This document shows positions 14,301 to 24,446 of a stretch of DNA of 64,000 nucleotides, piece by piece. The stretch is taken from the NCBI GenBank assembly GCA_021186555.1, contig JAJKFL010000039.1, positions 41,612,610 to 41,676,609 on the forward strand, in the 5' to 3' direction. Every line of letters begins with the position of its first letter. The stretch's first letter is position 1. The DNA comes from Reticulitermes speratus. Taxonomy: Eukaryota; Arthropoda; Insecta; Blattodea; Rhinotermitidae. Below the pieces are notes generated by a model. It was not told the DNA's origin. It ran no database searches and saw nothing but the letters and a program-made list of their open reading frames with translations. Position numbers and translations under genes: made by a program.

Positions 14301-16230
14301 GTCTTGCTGCCCCCGCCACATCCTGCTGTTGTTTGGACAGGTCTTTGCCATCCACTACTTTTACCACCCCCTGAGTCACACCACCATCTGACAGTCCCAA
14401 TCCCTGCATGCCCTGCTCCACTGCCTTAAGCCCATCCACTCCACCGCCTGCTGAGCTGCCCACTCCTGCTGCTGTGGCAGCACCATACATCCCGTCCCCA
14501 CCTCGATAGTAGTCATCGTAATGGGGTTTCCTTGACATAGCAGCAGAATTGCCCCATGTCGAGTAATCACTATTACCATGGAAATAATTGAAACCTGCTG
14601 CCGCTGCAGCAGCAGCAGCTGCTGGCTGTCCAAATGCTGTTCCAAAGCCGCCACCCCCTCCCCCAAACATCCCATCCATGCCATATGAATCGTGTCCTAT
14701 TTGGCCTCCATATCCACCTAGGAATGTCATGGGATCTCCGCCGTTTGACCATGTCCCATCTCCTACACCAAATGCCTGATAAGGGAACGACGTTCCATAG
14801 TAATTTGACATGCTGTAGGGATCCGAGGCCATCGATGTTGAGATGGGGGTGTTGTAACCCTGTCAAAGTAATGGAACTGTCTAAAGCAACAACATATTTA
14901 ATGCTTTGTACAGTTTTACTTAGACAACTAAAGCAATATCATGTAGACCTTACAAACAATTATTACATAGCACAACATACAACATCAGAAACATGCCAAA
15001 CAGCCTTGTAACAGGGAAAGGTATGTTAAAAATAGAAATGCAGTACAGACTGAGAATATAGTAAATAAAACACTTTTTAGTGTGAATAAAGGGTTTCCTG
15101 TTTCCTCCCAACTGTCCTTTAGAACATAACCTCAATATGTACACCAACTACTAACCTTTGCTCCACTTCAAGTAAGACAATTTTAAGTAGAATTCATGCA
15201 TGTTTTAATATTCCTTCATATTCTGGTGACCAACTATGTTTAGAACAGTTTGTGTCAGGCCTAATAATACTGGTACTGATTCAGATTATGAAGCCTCAAG
15301 TTATCTTCGAGGGACAGGATGACATGAGAGGCTACAGTGACTGGGTCAGTCAATACCGTAACATTATGGCTATAAATGTAAACAAACCTCAAATTCAATG
15401 ACAGGTGTGTATGGTCAGTGTATCCTGACGCTGTTCCTAAATTACCATTAAAGAAACAACCACAACTAATGTTCTAGTTAAATGCAATGAATGCACATTC
15501 AGCAGACTGTAGTCAAGCACTGCTATGGCAGATCAAGGTTATTTTAACACACTTATCAGAATCTGTGATCATCATATCACAAATTGTATAATACTGATGC
15601 ACGTGCTTTTATAAAACACAGGTATCAGACCTGAACCACTGGATGTAAAATACAACTGTTATATTGGCATCATTTATTTATTACCTGATGATGTTGGGTC
15701 CTCCATGAATCAAAATCTTCATGTTCGCCTACGTGGTCCTTTGGGACATTTGACACTGAAAGCAGTCATGATGATTAACCGTGGCATACAATAATTATAC
15801 ACTCCAAGATCACAAATATAAACCTCACCAACACAGGCTTATCTGTAGGTGCAAAATACACTTACATGCAGGCCCCTGCCCTGTCACACTAGTAAACGAC
15901 TCTACAACTCCTATGTAATGCAGAGAATATAATCAATACATATAATCAAATAATAACAATACACTGGAGATAATGGAATACCTTGTGTCCAACAAAGCAT
16001 ACTAAATACAGTTCCGAAATACAGAATTTTATGCAGCAAATCCCTTACAAAAATTGTAGCACTGTGTGGGTGTTACTTTCATAACAGCACTGTAATACCA
16101 TATTATTATTATTAATATTATCATTATTATTAAGACTCGGTTTTACGAAACTCAAGTTCGTTTGACAGCATGTGCTTATTGCCATTTTCTTACCTTGATT
16201 CCCTTGTCCTTTCATCCGCTGCATTGTCAT
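2261..16230 (-). CDS. Ythdf: YTH-domain m6A RNA reader (YTHDF family), 4 coding exons
   Basis: Joined exons 16230-16194, 15755-15685, 14859-13016 and 2308-2261 give about 666 residues once one frameshift is allowed for. YTHDF proteins bind N6-methyladenosine in cytoplasmic mRNA and influence its decay or translation. Seen in order: N-terminal MKGQGNQV, matching the vertebrate RPKGQGNKV region; a Gly/Tyr/Ala-rich disordered stretch with a nine-Ala run; the conserved [11 protein letters not shown] and KHNMDIGTW motifs; a His/Pro/Gly-rich linker; the YTH domain at about 433-593; and an RGG-type tail. The three aromatic-cage tryptophans are present (IWCST W461, VWSQDKW W518 and W523). The start ATG at 16230 is chosen because the reading frame joins exon 2 in phase; a second ATG at 16224 is equally possible. 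The one break is a missing base in the C-run 14310-14314, probably an assembly error. The locus is head-to-head with RpL30. Confidence 0.93.
2666..3012. mobile_element. hAT-type MITE with 8-bp target duplication
   Basis: Termini CAGGGGTGGCCAAA and TTTGGCCACCCATG are near-perfect inverted repeats. The element is flanked on both sides by the identical 8-mer TTCTATAC (2658-2665 and 3013-3020), as expected for hAT insertion. The inside contains AGAGCCACA motifs typical of Charlie/MER5-like non-autonomous hATs. It has no transposase and lies in Ythdf intron 3. Confidence 0.9.
3175..3215 (+). ncRNA. Hammerhead-like ribozyme motif (copy 1)
   Basis: Stem I CTCC/GGAG, core CTGATGA, one unpaired C, stem II GAACC-TAAAA-GGTTC, GAAA, palindrome ACATGT, then A before the 3' strand of stem I. 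All invariant hammerhead core bases are present, with GUA as the NUH cleavage triplet. This copy is solitary, without an obvious second arm. Confidence 0.7.
3786..4035 (+). pseudogene. Pin4: Truncated, frameshifted PIN4 (parvulin) pseudogene
   Basis: Starts [17 protein letters not shown], the basic head of PIN4 (parvulin-14 peptidyl-prolyl isomerase, nuclear/pre-ribosomal). It then drops the linker and shifts frame near 3834 into [19 protein letters not shown]. The isomerase domain continues, including the signatures [17 protein letters not shown] and [11 protein letters not shown]. It stops at 4033 after unrelated residues, lacking the last ~35 residues (the FGYHIIMVEG region). There are no introns, and an AATAAA lies about 40 bases downstream. 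It reads as an internally deleted retrocopy inside Ythdf intron 3 on the opposite strand. The domain part has no stops, so the copy is fairly young. Confidence 0.8.
4285..4545 (+). mobile_element. Diverged SINE copy
   Basis: Shares with 27918-28200 the string CTCCAAAACATCCA, then CCTCCTATTCAATG, and a final 'GGAGCT..CTCC' hairpin-like tail. A decayed tRNA-like head (TAGCTAACAGAGGGATCA) is at the left. Confidence 0.55.
4560..4745. mobile_element. Fold-back element with ribozyme relic (family F1)
   Basis: Arms GATATTACGCGGCGTC and its complement GACGCCGTGTAATATC enclose a palindrome with ATCGGTAAACAATTACC. The right arm holds a decayed hammerhead-like core (TTGAAGATGGGACC ... GTCCCGAAACATCGG) at about 4656-4694. 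The same family occurs at 22837-22935, 37470-37715 and 55340-55560. Confidence 0.75.
5937..8497. repeat. 51-bp minisatellite, ~50 copies
   Basis: Unit begins ATACTGTCAGATATGTACAG and ends ACACACACATTA, period 51 (17 codons, hence long open frames on both strands). Two main variants differ at one base (CTGCAGAT or CTGAAGAT) and occur in blocks: C-type to about 6300, A-type 6300-7090, mostly C-type after that. Degraded patches lie near 6650-6690, 7895-7925 and 8330-8370. Located in Ythdf intron 3. Confidence 0.97.
8839..10246. repeat. 35-bp minisatellite, ~40 copies
   Basis: Unit GGATATATGCAACATGTCAG + GAYGTGTGCCACTAA, period 35. Variation is concentrated at one C/T site (GACG or GATG). The last three copies carry CAAGAT and CTGGGGAT and form a distinct right edge. 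Located in Ythdf intron 3. Confidence 0.97.
11415..11562 (-). mobile_element. Truncated tRNA-SINE copy (SINE-A)
   Basis: Reverse-strand match to the SINE at 38370-38690: GCAATCCCATTACAGGCC, GGACAGGCCCTTAGG, then AATATTCCTGGTACTCATT and CCAGGGCCATAG. The middle is deleted and replaced by a C14 run, and the tRNA-like head is missing. Confidence 0.8.
11892..11933 (-). ncRNA. Hammerhead-like ribozyme motif (copy 2)
   Basis: On the minus strand: stem I CCCC/GGGG, CTGAAGA, unpaired T, stem II GGCTT/AAGCC, GAAA, palindrome ACATATGT, then A. The cleavage triplet would be GUA. Confidence 0.7.
12100..12139 (+). ncRNA. Hammerhead-like ribozyme motif (copy 3)
   Basis: Stem I CCC/GGG, CTGAAGA, unpaired T, a weakened stem II (GG..CC with a long loop), GAAA, ACATATGT, A. 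Opposite arm of the same fold-back as copy 2, slightly more decayed. Confidence 0.6.
12376..12625. repeat. 50-bp tandem repeat, 5 copies
   Basis: Unit CCACATTAAAACTGCATTTT + GCAAGTCCCCATTCYGCCTG + TTGGCACAGC, period 50. Only a few single-base differences between copies. Ythdf intron 3. Confidence 0.95.
13016..14859 (-). CDS. Ythdf: Ythdf coding exon 3 (disordered region and YTH domain), with 1-nt frame break
   Basis: Acceptor TTTGACAG|GGTTAC at 14859 and donor AGAAG|GTAAGA at 13016. The exon is 1844 bases, one short of a multiple of three although both ends are phase 0. Frame is lost at the C5 run 14310-14314 (G5 on the coding strand); reading resumes in the next frame with [16 protein letters not shown]. 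The exon carries the whole YTH domain and a Gly/Gln-rich tail ending GMPPQQK. Confidence 0.92.
15685..15755 (-). CDS. Ythdf: Ythdf coding exon 2
   Basis: Acceptor TTCAG|TG and donor CAG|GTAATA bound 71 bases encoding (V)[17 protein letters not shown] followed by RTQHHQ. Phase 1 entry fits exon 1 and phase 0 exit fits exon 3. Confidence 0.88.
16194..16230 (-). CDS. Ythdf: Ythdf coding exon 1
   Basis: Encodes [12 protein letters not shown] plus the first base of the next codon, ending at donor G|GTAAGA. The MKGQGNQV junction with exon 2 matches the N-terminus of vertebrate YTHDF proteins, which fixes both splice sites. The 5' UTR upstream is not delimited and may be spliced. Confidence 0.85.
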
Positions 16231-16534
16231 GCACAAGGCAACATGAAAAAGAGATTACAGGTAGGATCAGCTACTGGTGTGCCGAAAAACACTTCTATAT
16301 ACTTTAAAAAAAATAACGTAACACAACTACGCCCAAGACGAATTCTTTCCCTACCTGGTCTGACACGCCTGCAGACATCACCTAATTTATGCACTCTTCT
16401 TCTTTCTTCGCGCAAAGTCTTTCAAACTGCACTGTCAATAAATTACTTGCGAAAACTTGATAGTCCTGTTCGTAGTGTACACACAATCAACTTTTTAAAA
16501 TATATAAAACTCCGATCACTAACCACTTCACATA

Positions 16535-16930
16535 GAAACAATGGCGGCTGATCCCAACTCCGAGAACTTCCGTGCAAGCGCAAGCGCAGTTACTTTGGGT
16601 ACGTCATGACATGAGGTATGTTCAGAAAAATAATTTACTATTTTGTGCTGAATCTCCCCAAAAATGTAAACTTAAGATTTGGAAGAACACTATTATCCAG
16701 CATTGTCAAATTCGAAATTGTGTTAGAAGGCCATAAATTTAAATTGCACAGTCAGTGTTTCTGGACGTTACTTACAGATCAGGCTGTTCTAACGTCGTGG
16801 TTACTACTAAATCGCCAGTACAGTGTACGACGGAGCTTACAACGCTGTGGAATAATCGAAGACACCCGATGAACAGTACCTTTCGAGCACAGATTATCTA
16901 GTCTTTCGAGTTCCGTTTCCTGGAGGAGGT
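16535..16930. promoter_or_regulatory. Probable shared Ythdf/RpL30 promoter region
   Basis: Lies between the divergent start codons of Ythdf (16230, minus) and RpL30 (17069, plus). It contains ATGGCGGC (YY1-like core), CTTCCGTG (ETS-like) and GCAAGCGCAAGCGCA (resembling an NRF1 site) at about 16541-16590. Pyrimidine-rich TCTTTCGAGTTCCGTTTCC near 16900 could be a 5'-TOP start for RpL30. No TATA box is obvious. Motif reading only. Confidence 0.4.
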
Positions 16931-17068
16931 CAGTTGGGTCGGGGTTGTTGTGTTTTATATTGAGTATTAACAATTATAACTTGCTTTGAAAATATATTTT
17001 TCTCTATTATAGTTGGCCACAGACACACCAGTCTTCTTCTGTAGGTAGTATTAACAAGAAGATCAAAG

Positions 17069-17089
17069 ATGGTCGCTCAAAAGAAGCAG
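17069..17089 (+). CDS. RpL30: RpL30 coding exon 1
   Basis: Seven codons, MVAQKKQ, from the ATG in AAAGATGG to donor CAG|GTTAGT. Phase 0. Confidence 0.95.
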
Positions 17090-19239
17090 GTTAGTGTTTG
17101 GCACGTGGGTTTTCAGAAACGTGGTTTCTCTGCACACACATTTGTAATAATACGTACGTATGTGCTCAGTAAGTAATATTATGTATGATTTCAGAAAAAG
17201 GCGATGGAGAGCATAAACTCCCGGTTAGCTCTGGTCATGAAGTCTGGAAAATACGTCCTTGGTTTGAAGCAGACTTTGAAGACGTTGAGACAGGGCAAAG
17301 CCAAGCTTGTCATCATTGCTAACAACACTCCGCCACTGAGGTGAGACTGAGAAGCAGGCTTCCCTGAAAAGCAAGGGAGCAGTGTTAAAGGTTTATTGCT
17401 GTAAATTACAAAAAGGGAATCCTGTGGAGTAGTCCTTGTTAAGTGTTTGGTTGAAATGTGACTGCCATTAACTGGAATATTGAAAGAATAATCTCAGTAA
17501 TGCAGTAATTAATGAAGTTCTCAGACCATCAGAATGTAAGTAACGAAAGAACTTCTAGTGACTAGAAGGATATGTATATCATGGACACTTGTATTGCATA
17601 TATTGCAATATGAAGTTCAGTATTGATAAGGAGAAAGTGTATTTTTGAAGGAGGCACGTAATTAAGTAAATTCAGGCACTCGTTTTGTTCTGTGTCAACA
17701 TATCTAAAAACCATATTAGAAGCCAGAACACTTTCTTACCTTGCCATTTATTTCTCGTACATGGAGAAACAGCGAGGATATCCAGATCTAAGGATTGTGG
17801 GAGTGGGTGTAAAGTTAGAAATGGTTATCACTTCTTTGATGCTATGTAATAAGAGCCTTGTTAAAATATACAGGAAGTTGGTAACAATAATCTTTTGTTT
17901 TACTGTGTATTGCAAGGTGGTATCTTATGTATCATATACCATCAAGAGACTTTCAGTGAACAATGTATTCAGTTTGACAGTTATAGTGTACCACACTCAA
18001 GTGAGCAGTATTCCTTGTGGAAATTGCTGTCCCAGAAGGTTTTTCATGGTTTTTCTAGTTGCTCCAAGCAATTGTTGGGGTAATACCTCAGACTGGGTCA
18101 CAGTTCCACATCCTGTCCTATTTGCTGTTCACTGATTACACTGTCATTCAGTGCTGTATAGTCTGCTGCTGTCATCAAACGTAACTAATGGAATTAGAAT
18201 TTTCAACGTCGCTGATTTTATTCTATTTGCCTCAAATTTTTGTGAACTTAATGATGTGTGATGAAGTTTTGACCACTTGTTATGATCTGTTTTCCTAGCC
18301 TTAGACTAGACTGCAGGAAGACAAACACTGGACATTACAAAGATTGAAGTATTTTTTATAAATTTAATTTATAGTTATCGAAACTGCGATTGTTTGTTAA
18401 ATGACTTGCGAGGTAAGGATGTAAGTGCCTCTTGTGATGGTGAAAGGGTTATTAAGGTACAGTCAATCCTCGCTATCCACGGGTTCGCTCATTCGCGCAA
18501 AATAAAGTGTAACCCATTTTTTGCCGTTCACGGGCACCTTGCGGCTATTCACGGCCATGAGCAGCAGGAAAAAAATTTCGAGATGCCTACCGCGCAGCGT
18601 CGCAGATGGGCTCCAGCAAGGAGAGGCTGCTTCCTTGTTCTTGCGGCTCTAATTTATTATTATTTTTGTAATTAATAATGGCATCCAAGCGTAGTTCAGG
18701 TGCAAGTGAAAAAGTTCTGTATTAATGGGGTTTTCTAGGAATCTAACCCCCGCGAATAGCGAGGATTGACTTTAATATCATTTTAACACAGTTATTGCTT
18801 TCAATAAAAAAGTGTCTTTGAGAAATGGTAAAGGGATTGATGATCAGTAAGACTGCATACAAAATGACCTTAAAATGACAATCAAATGTTGGAAATGTGT
18901 TTAACTTATGATACAAATTTCTTTCAACTTTTGCATATGCAGTTACAGATGTTTAAAAGTATCACATTTTGTTTTTCTGAAGGTTGGTTCAATTTTTTTT
19001 TTGGGGGGGGGGGGCAAATTTTCATGAATGCTTGATATTACAAATGATTCTCCTTTCCCAGGAAATCGGAGATAGAATACTATGCGATGCTGGCAAAGAC
19101 TGGAGTCCACCATTACTCTGGTAACAACATTGAACTTGGAACGGCGTGTGGAAAATATTTCCGTGTGTGTACACTTTCAATCACTGATCCTGGAGATTCG
19201 GACATTATTCGATCAATGCCAACTGGAGATGGACAGTAA
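17069..19239 (+). CDS. RpL30: 60S ribosomal protein eL30 (RpL30), 3 coding exons
   Basis: Exons 17069-17089, 17195-17340 and 19062-19239 join in frame to 114 residues (345 bases including stop); human RPL30 has 115. eL30 is a large-subunit ribosomal protein of the L7Ae/L30 RNA-binding fold. Recognisable segments: [87 protein letters not shown] and [17 protein letters not shown]. Splice sites are canonical: CAG|GTTAGT, TTTCAG|AAA, GAG|GTGAGA, TTTCCCAG|GAAA. AATAAA follows at 19274. A 5' UTR acceptor TTCTTCTGTAG at 17044 suggests an upstream non-coding exon. The last intron hosts a Tigger-like MITE. Confidence 0.98.
17195..17340 (+). CDS. RpL30: RpL30 coding exon 2
   Basis: Acceptor ATTTCAG, donor CTGAG|GTGAGA. 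Encodes residues 8-55 from [10 protein letters not shown] to NNTPPL and leaves two bases of the Arg codon. Confidence 0.97.
18460..18772. mobile_element. Pogo/Tigger-like MITE (A)
   Basis: Termini CAGTCAATCCTCGCTAT and ATAGCGAGGATTGACT are inverted, both abutting TA (target duplication). 313 bp, no transposase, inside the large RpL30 intron. Confidence 0.85.
19062..19239 (+). CDS. RpL30: RpL30 coding exon 3
   Basis: Acceptor CTTTCCCAG completes the Arg codon, then [18 protein letters not shown] through MPTGDGQ and TAA at 19237. Confidence 0.98.
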
Positions 19240-19273
19240 CTGTAATTGTTTCGTATATTTATGCAAAATCTGA

Positions 19274-19279
19274 AATAAA
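19274..19279 (+). terminator. RpL30: RpL30 polyadenylation signal
   Basis: AATAAA 35 bases after the stop codon, in a short 3' UTR as usual for ribosomal protein genes. Confidence 0.85.
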
Positions 19280-19729
19280 ACTTGTATCTTGGTTTATTTC
19301 TTTGGCATCTTACAGTATGCTTATCTGTTACGTAGTCTTAGTGAAAACTGTGTGCATATCAGAGGGGATTTCCCTATCTATCCCAAGCTGGCGGAACACC
19401 CCTTGTTGGCCATCGGCGACTACTTTCAGCTGCCTTCATATGCACACAGTGATGAACCTTCGGGTTCCATAAAATGTGGGAGATTTTGTGACTAACTGAG
19501 GGACTGTTAGTTTATCAATGACTCTGCTGAGTGGAGTTTGTTGATTTGTTCACATGGCATGTGAAATAATCCCAAAGTTATTGAACGTATTACGATAAAA
19601 TTTGATACAAGGAGTTTCGGGATCTACTCCAAGAAGAGTTCCGACAAATTTAGACTTGTACTGATAAGAGACACATCTTGCCTTAACATTAAGTTCAGAT
19701 CAAACTTCCTTCTCAAAAGGTCTTATCAT

Positions 19730-19935
19730 ATTCAATCTAGTCTTCTCGGGCGCACAGTCGCGTCAACTCGTTTGAATACAACGTTTCGGGGACTAGCTCC
19801 GTCCCCATCCTAAGGCAAAACTGCCTGAGGATGGGGACGGAGCTAGTCCACGAAACGTTGTATTCAAACGAGTTGACACAGCTGTGCGCCCTTGAAGACT
19901 ATATTGAATCATGTCGCCGCGAAAGTTTTAAAACT
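19730..19935. mobile_element. Fold-back element with ribozyme relics (family F2)
   Basis: Arms contain TAGTCTTCTCGGGCGCACAG, CAACTCGTTTGAATACAACG and their complements. Each arm carries a partly decayed hammerhead-like core (CTGAGGATGGGGAC ... GTCCACGAAACGTT on the plus strand at 19825-19861). The right flank TGAATCATGTCGCCGCGAAA recurs at 30462-30490. Confidence 0.8.
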
Positions 19936-20164
19936 TATGTCTTATCATATGTTTGTAACATGATAAAATATAGACAGAATAAACCTCAAGATGGGAGGCA
20001 GCGAGCTCCTCTGAATCATTTGTAACTGTTTACCAGTCAACAGTGTCATGTCCCAGAGCACTTGAAAATTCATCTGCACTGGAGGGAAAACCCCCAAATA
20101 TTGCATTCTACTATTTCAAAACATTAATACAAGAACATCTTTATGGTGGTGCTTGTGATTAATT

Positions 20165-20262
20165 TTGCAGCGTTGTTGACCCCCTGAAGATGATAGGTTG
20201 TCCCAAAATGTGGGTAACCAACTAGCAACCTCTGCCATGTTATGTCCCAGAAGAGCGAAGGT
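20165..20262 (+). mobile_element. Half fold-back with decayed ribozyme core
   Basis: CCCCTGAAGATGATAGG ... GTCCCAAAATGTGGGTAACC shows the ribozyme layout with GAAA lost. It is followed by TATGTCCCAGAAGAGC, like family F1 right ends. Confidence 0.45.
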
Positions 20263-20284
20263 CTTGGTCTCGTGAGTAATTTTT

Positions 20285-20480
20285 AAACTCCCTAATAATA
20301 ATAATAATAATAATATTCTTGGCTCAACAGCCCTGTATGGGCCTGGGCCTCCTCTTGTCGAGGTTACTAAGTCATGCGCATTCATGGCAGCTGGTGACGG
20401 CCAGCTAGCCGCGCTTTAGTGTTCTATCGATCCTGATGTGCACGCCAGAGCCATCTGGCAGGCAGTCAGGAGACTTGGAT
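20285..20480 (-). mobile_element. SINE copy (SINE-D) with (AAT)n tail
   Basis: On the minus strand it ends CAGGGCTGTTGAGCCAAGAA followed by (TTA)n. The same GGGCTGTYGAGCCA tail motif ends the SINE at 37205-37465. Confidence 0.6.
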
Positions 20481-21438
20481 GAGAAATTTTAAACTCCTAT
20501 CTGATTAAAAAGTTGCTGTTTAAAATTCCTACAAAAGGATTTTATTGTACAGCAGCACACAAGAATGCAGTGTCATTTTTTGAAGTAATGCCATAGCTTC
20601 TCCTTACATTTCTTTCTTTGGTCTGTCAGCTTCCTGATGCCATCTGCACAGAGCCACATGTGTACTGCATCCGGCACCTCTTCATTTGCAAATTCGTGGT
20701 CACGTAATGCACCTGTATGTAGTCTGAATATATGGTAATCACATGGGGCAAAGCACATCTGAAAGGATAACATTAAAATGGATCTTTAAGAAACAGAATG
20801 GATGTGGAATGGATTCATCTGGATGAGAATACAGATCAGGGGTGGGCTCTTGTGAACATGGTAATAAAGCTCTGGGTTCCATAAGGGTGGGAAATTTGAC
20901 TAGCTGAACAACTATTAGCTTCTCAAGCAAGACTCTGTTCTATGGGGGCAATTGAGTCAGTTAATGTGCAGCAAATAATGTACATTCTTTACACAAGCCA
21001 CAAAAGTTTCAGTTGAGTCATTTCTACCAGGGTATGATATGGCACTGAAAGAGGATTGAATAAGGGCCGTAAATCACAGAGTACCTTCACCTCCATAATA
21101 TGGGTATTTATTTTTGAGAAACATGAAGACAAAATGCCTCTAGAACAGTAACAAGTAACAATATTGCACATAAGAACCCATGTACCTCATACACCACCAC
21201 AATACATATACAAATACACCACAAAAAGTTACCACAAAATTACTGCATGCCCTGCTTTGAAACATGTCAGCCTGTGTGCTGCTACAATTTTGGGAATTCA
21301 ACTACAGACATTTAGGAAAGCTGTGGGGTTTGTAAAACTGTCACTGTACGGAGGGCTGCAAACATTGTTATCACTGCTTGTACGTTTACAGAAACAGGAC
21401 GTGTGGCTGAGATCCGAGGTTTCGGTGAATAGTAAAGG

Positions 21439-21705
21439 TAAAGTTCACCCTAGAACAGGCCATGAAGGTCCAGAGGGGGAGTAGAGGTATAGCTCTACTC
21501 TTTCTGGGTGGTCAACGCCACGCCCTGGCTGCTTTACCCCCGGGAACGACCCAGTACCCTGTACAAGAGGCTGGATAGGCCCCAGGGCCGGTTTGATTGG
21601 ACGGGTGCTGAAAATCTCGCCCCCACCGGGATTCGATCCCCGGACCAGCCCATAGCGAGTCGCTATATCGACTATGCTATCCTGGCCCACGGTGGTGAAT
21701 AGTAA
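21439..21705 (-). mobile_element. tRNA-derived SINE (SINE-B)
   Basis: The minus strand begins with a tRNA-like head GGGCCAGGATAGCATAGTCG (A box) and GGGGATCGAATCCCGG (B box). The body includes CCCTGGGGCCTATCCAGCC. It ends with the GAGCTATACCTCTACTCC motif shared with other SINEs here and a GGTAAAG tail. Confidence 0.85.
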
Positions 21706-22836
21706 GACAGTAATCAGGGGTGTGATGCCATGCTACTTAGGTACGGGCGTTTGCTGAAGGAGCTCTCTACATTTCGTTTATTGCTTATTCCACTGTCCAT
21801 TCTGACAACGCAAACAGTTTCCACTTAATGTCATGGACTGTGCTCAAAAACATATGGCTGAACTGGTGCCACATGTCATGGGCCTCCACTCACAAATACC
21901 TGTTGTCGAGAACATGACGGAACCATAAACACCTCCCCGAAGCTGATATCAACAATTTCAAAAATAAACTGTCATTTAATGTTTTTAAGCATTTTTTCAC
22001 TTAACTGCCTTAATTTTAATTATCACGTGTGCTTTTCTATATACTATTTAATTTCATCAAAATATTTTTCTGTGACCTTTCCATCGTACTGTTAGGTGTT
22101 TTTCAACCAGAAGCGTTCAAAATTGATTGCAGTGGATTGAATTAATTTTATTTGTACTGCACCATATGGAAACTCATGATCTGAGATGTACTCATCTCAC
22201 CTAAGCCGTAAAACGGCAATGAATTACGAGCACTCGGTGCACGCTCTACCAACGTTTTGGAGGAACACGAAGACGGCACGTCACTCCCTATTAATAACTT
22301 ACACAGAGGACCCCCCAGTTGGTAGGTACAAGTCTGTATAGAACAGTAAAGTGAATGAGAAGAATTAGGCCTCATTTAAGCGCCCACTACTTATGACAGA
22401 AGTATTTGATGGCCTACATGGTAATATCCTGACTGCATATTTAATTCTCACTGCAAAAAACAAATCTTCACATTATGACACTATATTTGGGACTTCAACC
22501 GTGTGATTTAGAACTTAAATATATCTGTGTTTAATAAGACTGGCAGAGACTCCATATTCAGATAAAACACGAAAAGAACTCCACTCTGTATGATGCAGTA
22601 AGATACACGCCTACTAATGACATCTGAGCAGGGCTCGACATATACTGGGCACGAGGTTGCCATGGGGCCTAATCTGTCGTGCCACCTAGAATTTTGGAAG
22701 CATGTATCGTATATTAATGTTCTTTTTTCATTTGAAAATCCCAGATCAACAAAGACTTCGTTACTAACAGCTCACTCATTGCCACGGACACACAGTCTTA
22801 ACTAGCAAAATCAGTTTAACCTTGATTTCAGGCTTC

Positions 22837-22935
22837 CGCCGCGATGTTGATGTAATGTGTGGTCTCTGGGTAATTACACGGCGTCGTTAAATAATTACCA
22901 TACGACGCCGTGTAATTACCCAGAAGACCACAGAT
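22837..22935. mobile_element. Short internally deleted F1 fold-back
   Basis: GGTAATTACACGGCGTCG and CGACGCCGTGTAATTACC face each other with only a short centre. The outer parts (GCTTCCGCCGCGATGTTGAT on the left) match the F1 copies at 37470 and 55340. The ribozyme core is deleted. Confidence 0.75.
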
Positions 22936-23193
22936 TACAAAATCAGTTTAGCATAACACAAAAATGTGTGGAAGGAACTGTGTCTTTGCTATGATTAGAG
23001 AGGGAAGGGGAAGGACAGATAAAGGGAGCATGACTTGAGGGGTAGATGGTTTTGCACGTCCATGTACATTGCTGGGAAAGAGTGGCAACAGGTTTAAGGC
23101 TGGCGGTCATTACAAAATAAACGCACAGAATAAGGGAGGTAGGAAGAAGAAAAAAAGGGTGGGGGAAGCAGCACATTAATTTCTTATTTATTT

Positions 23194-23233
23194 AGGTTCT
23201 ATCTGACAAATGTACATTTGTCGGATAGAACCT
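23194..23233. repeat. 40-bp near-perfect palindrome
   Basis: AGGTTCTATCTGACAAATGT faces its complement ACATTTGTCGGATAGAACCT with one mismatch pair. Possibly a minimal fold-back transposon remnant. Confidence 0.8.
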
Positions 23234-24108
23234 ACATAATCAAAAAATGTACGGTATGAATAACATTTTAAAAAATTAAATTTTTAGTTAGCTCGTAGAC
23301 ACAATGAAAATTTGTCATGCCCTGGGTTAGAGTAATATGATGATATAGTAACTGTCAATGTTGTGTCTTAACAGAGAGAAGTGTCTCTGAGAAATAAAAA
23401 CTTTTTGGACTTTTGTATTTTAAATCACAAATAAAGTGCCAAACACACACCACTATCCTCAAATTTTAAAATTAACCAAAGATTAAATACACCAGTAACG
23501 ACTTCTTAAATTACTGACGTCTGTGTATGACCTATTGCCTTGTGTGGCCAAGCTGTTTTAATTGGCAGGTAAGTGAAAGAGGGATATTTCATTTGAAATT
23601 AAAATTTCAAATTTGAGAAATATACAAATCCTACAAAGAAGATGGAGATTCATAATCCTCTTACCAGTAATTAGTGTCATGTATGACTAGCAATACAAAC
23701 TTTCATAAAAATAAATTGCAAGTGGAAAAAAGATGGGTTCACAAAATATGTCAAGTGACACATGGTCAATAAATGTCGCCAACCCTGATCTACAGCATAG
23801 ATATGACTATGTCCTGCTTTATCATGCAACTCACCAGCTGTAGGAAACACAGTCTACACATGACTCGGTGAAGTAAGTTCATACAAAATTCAATGGACCG
23901 TCACCCAGGACAAGAACTGAACCCAGGCTCTCCTGTACAATCGGTATGGCACGTCTGTGGATAAACTTACAAATACAAATTCTTTGGAATGTGATGAACA
24001 AATTTTTAACACAACACTGAAGTGTTATGCAGGAATGTATATGTCTCAGCTCTCCTTGAGAAATCTGTGGTAGAATGCCCGAAGTTGCTGATGATTTTCC
24101 GATAGAAA

Positions 24109-24188
24109 TCACTTGACTTTCTTGCCTGTACTAACTGCCATTACTTTCTGGCGCTGTGTGAACATATGGAGGTACATCTGAGGAAACA
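24109..24188 (-). CDS. Hacd: Hacd terminal coding exon 5
   Basis: Acceptor CTTGTTCCAG|TG completes LYIPL, then FPQMYLHMFTQRQKVMAVS and TGKKVK, stop at 24109. This matches the FPQLYxHMxxQRRK end of HACDs. Confidence 0.92.
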
Positions 24189-24411
24189 CTGGAACAAGAA
24201 CAGAAAACGGTTATCTCACACAATAGCAATCTTTAAAGCACACAAAGACTTTGAAATGGACACCCATTATAACTGAAATTTCAATGAAATAATTCAGTAA
24301 TTCCCTTCCATAATTATAACTTCCAATATTGTATCTTTGGTCACTACTATCTATTGGTGTTAAGGCGCAACAATGTTGTATGGAGCAACATTAAATGAGA
24401 ACTGCTTCTAC

Positions 24412-24446
<35 letters not shown>

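Noticed and set aside
13007..14429. Long plus-strand frames opposite Ythdf exon 3
   Set aside because: Antisense shadows of a GC-rich coding exon.
18250..18340. C/D snoRNA in the RpL30 intron (GTGATGA box C near 18258)
   Set aside because: No CTGA D box at a suitable distance and no terminal stem.
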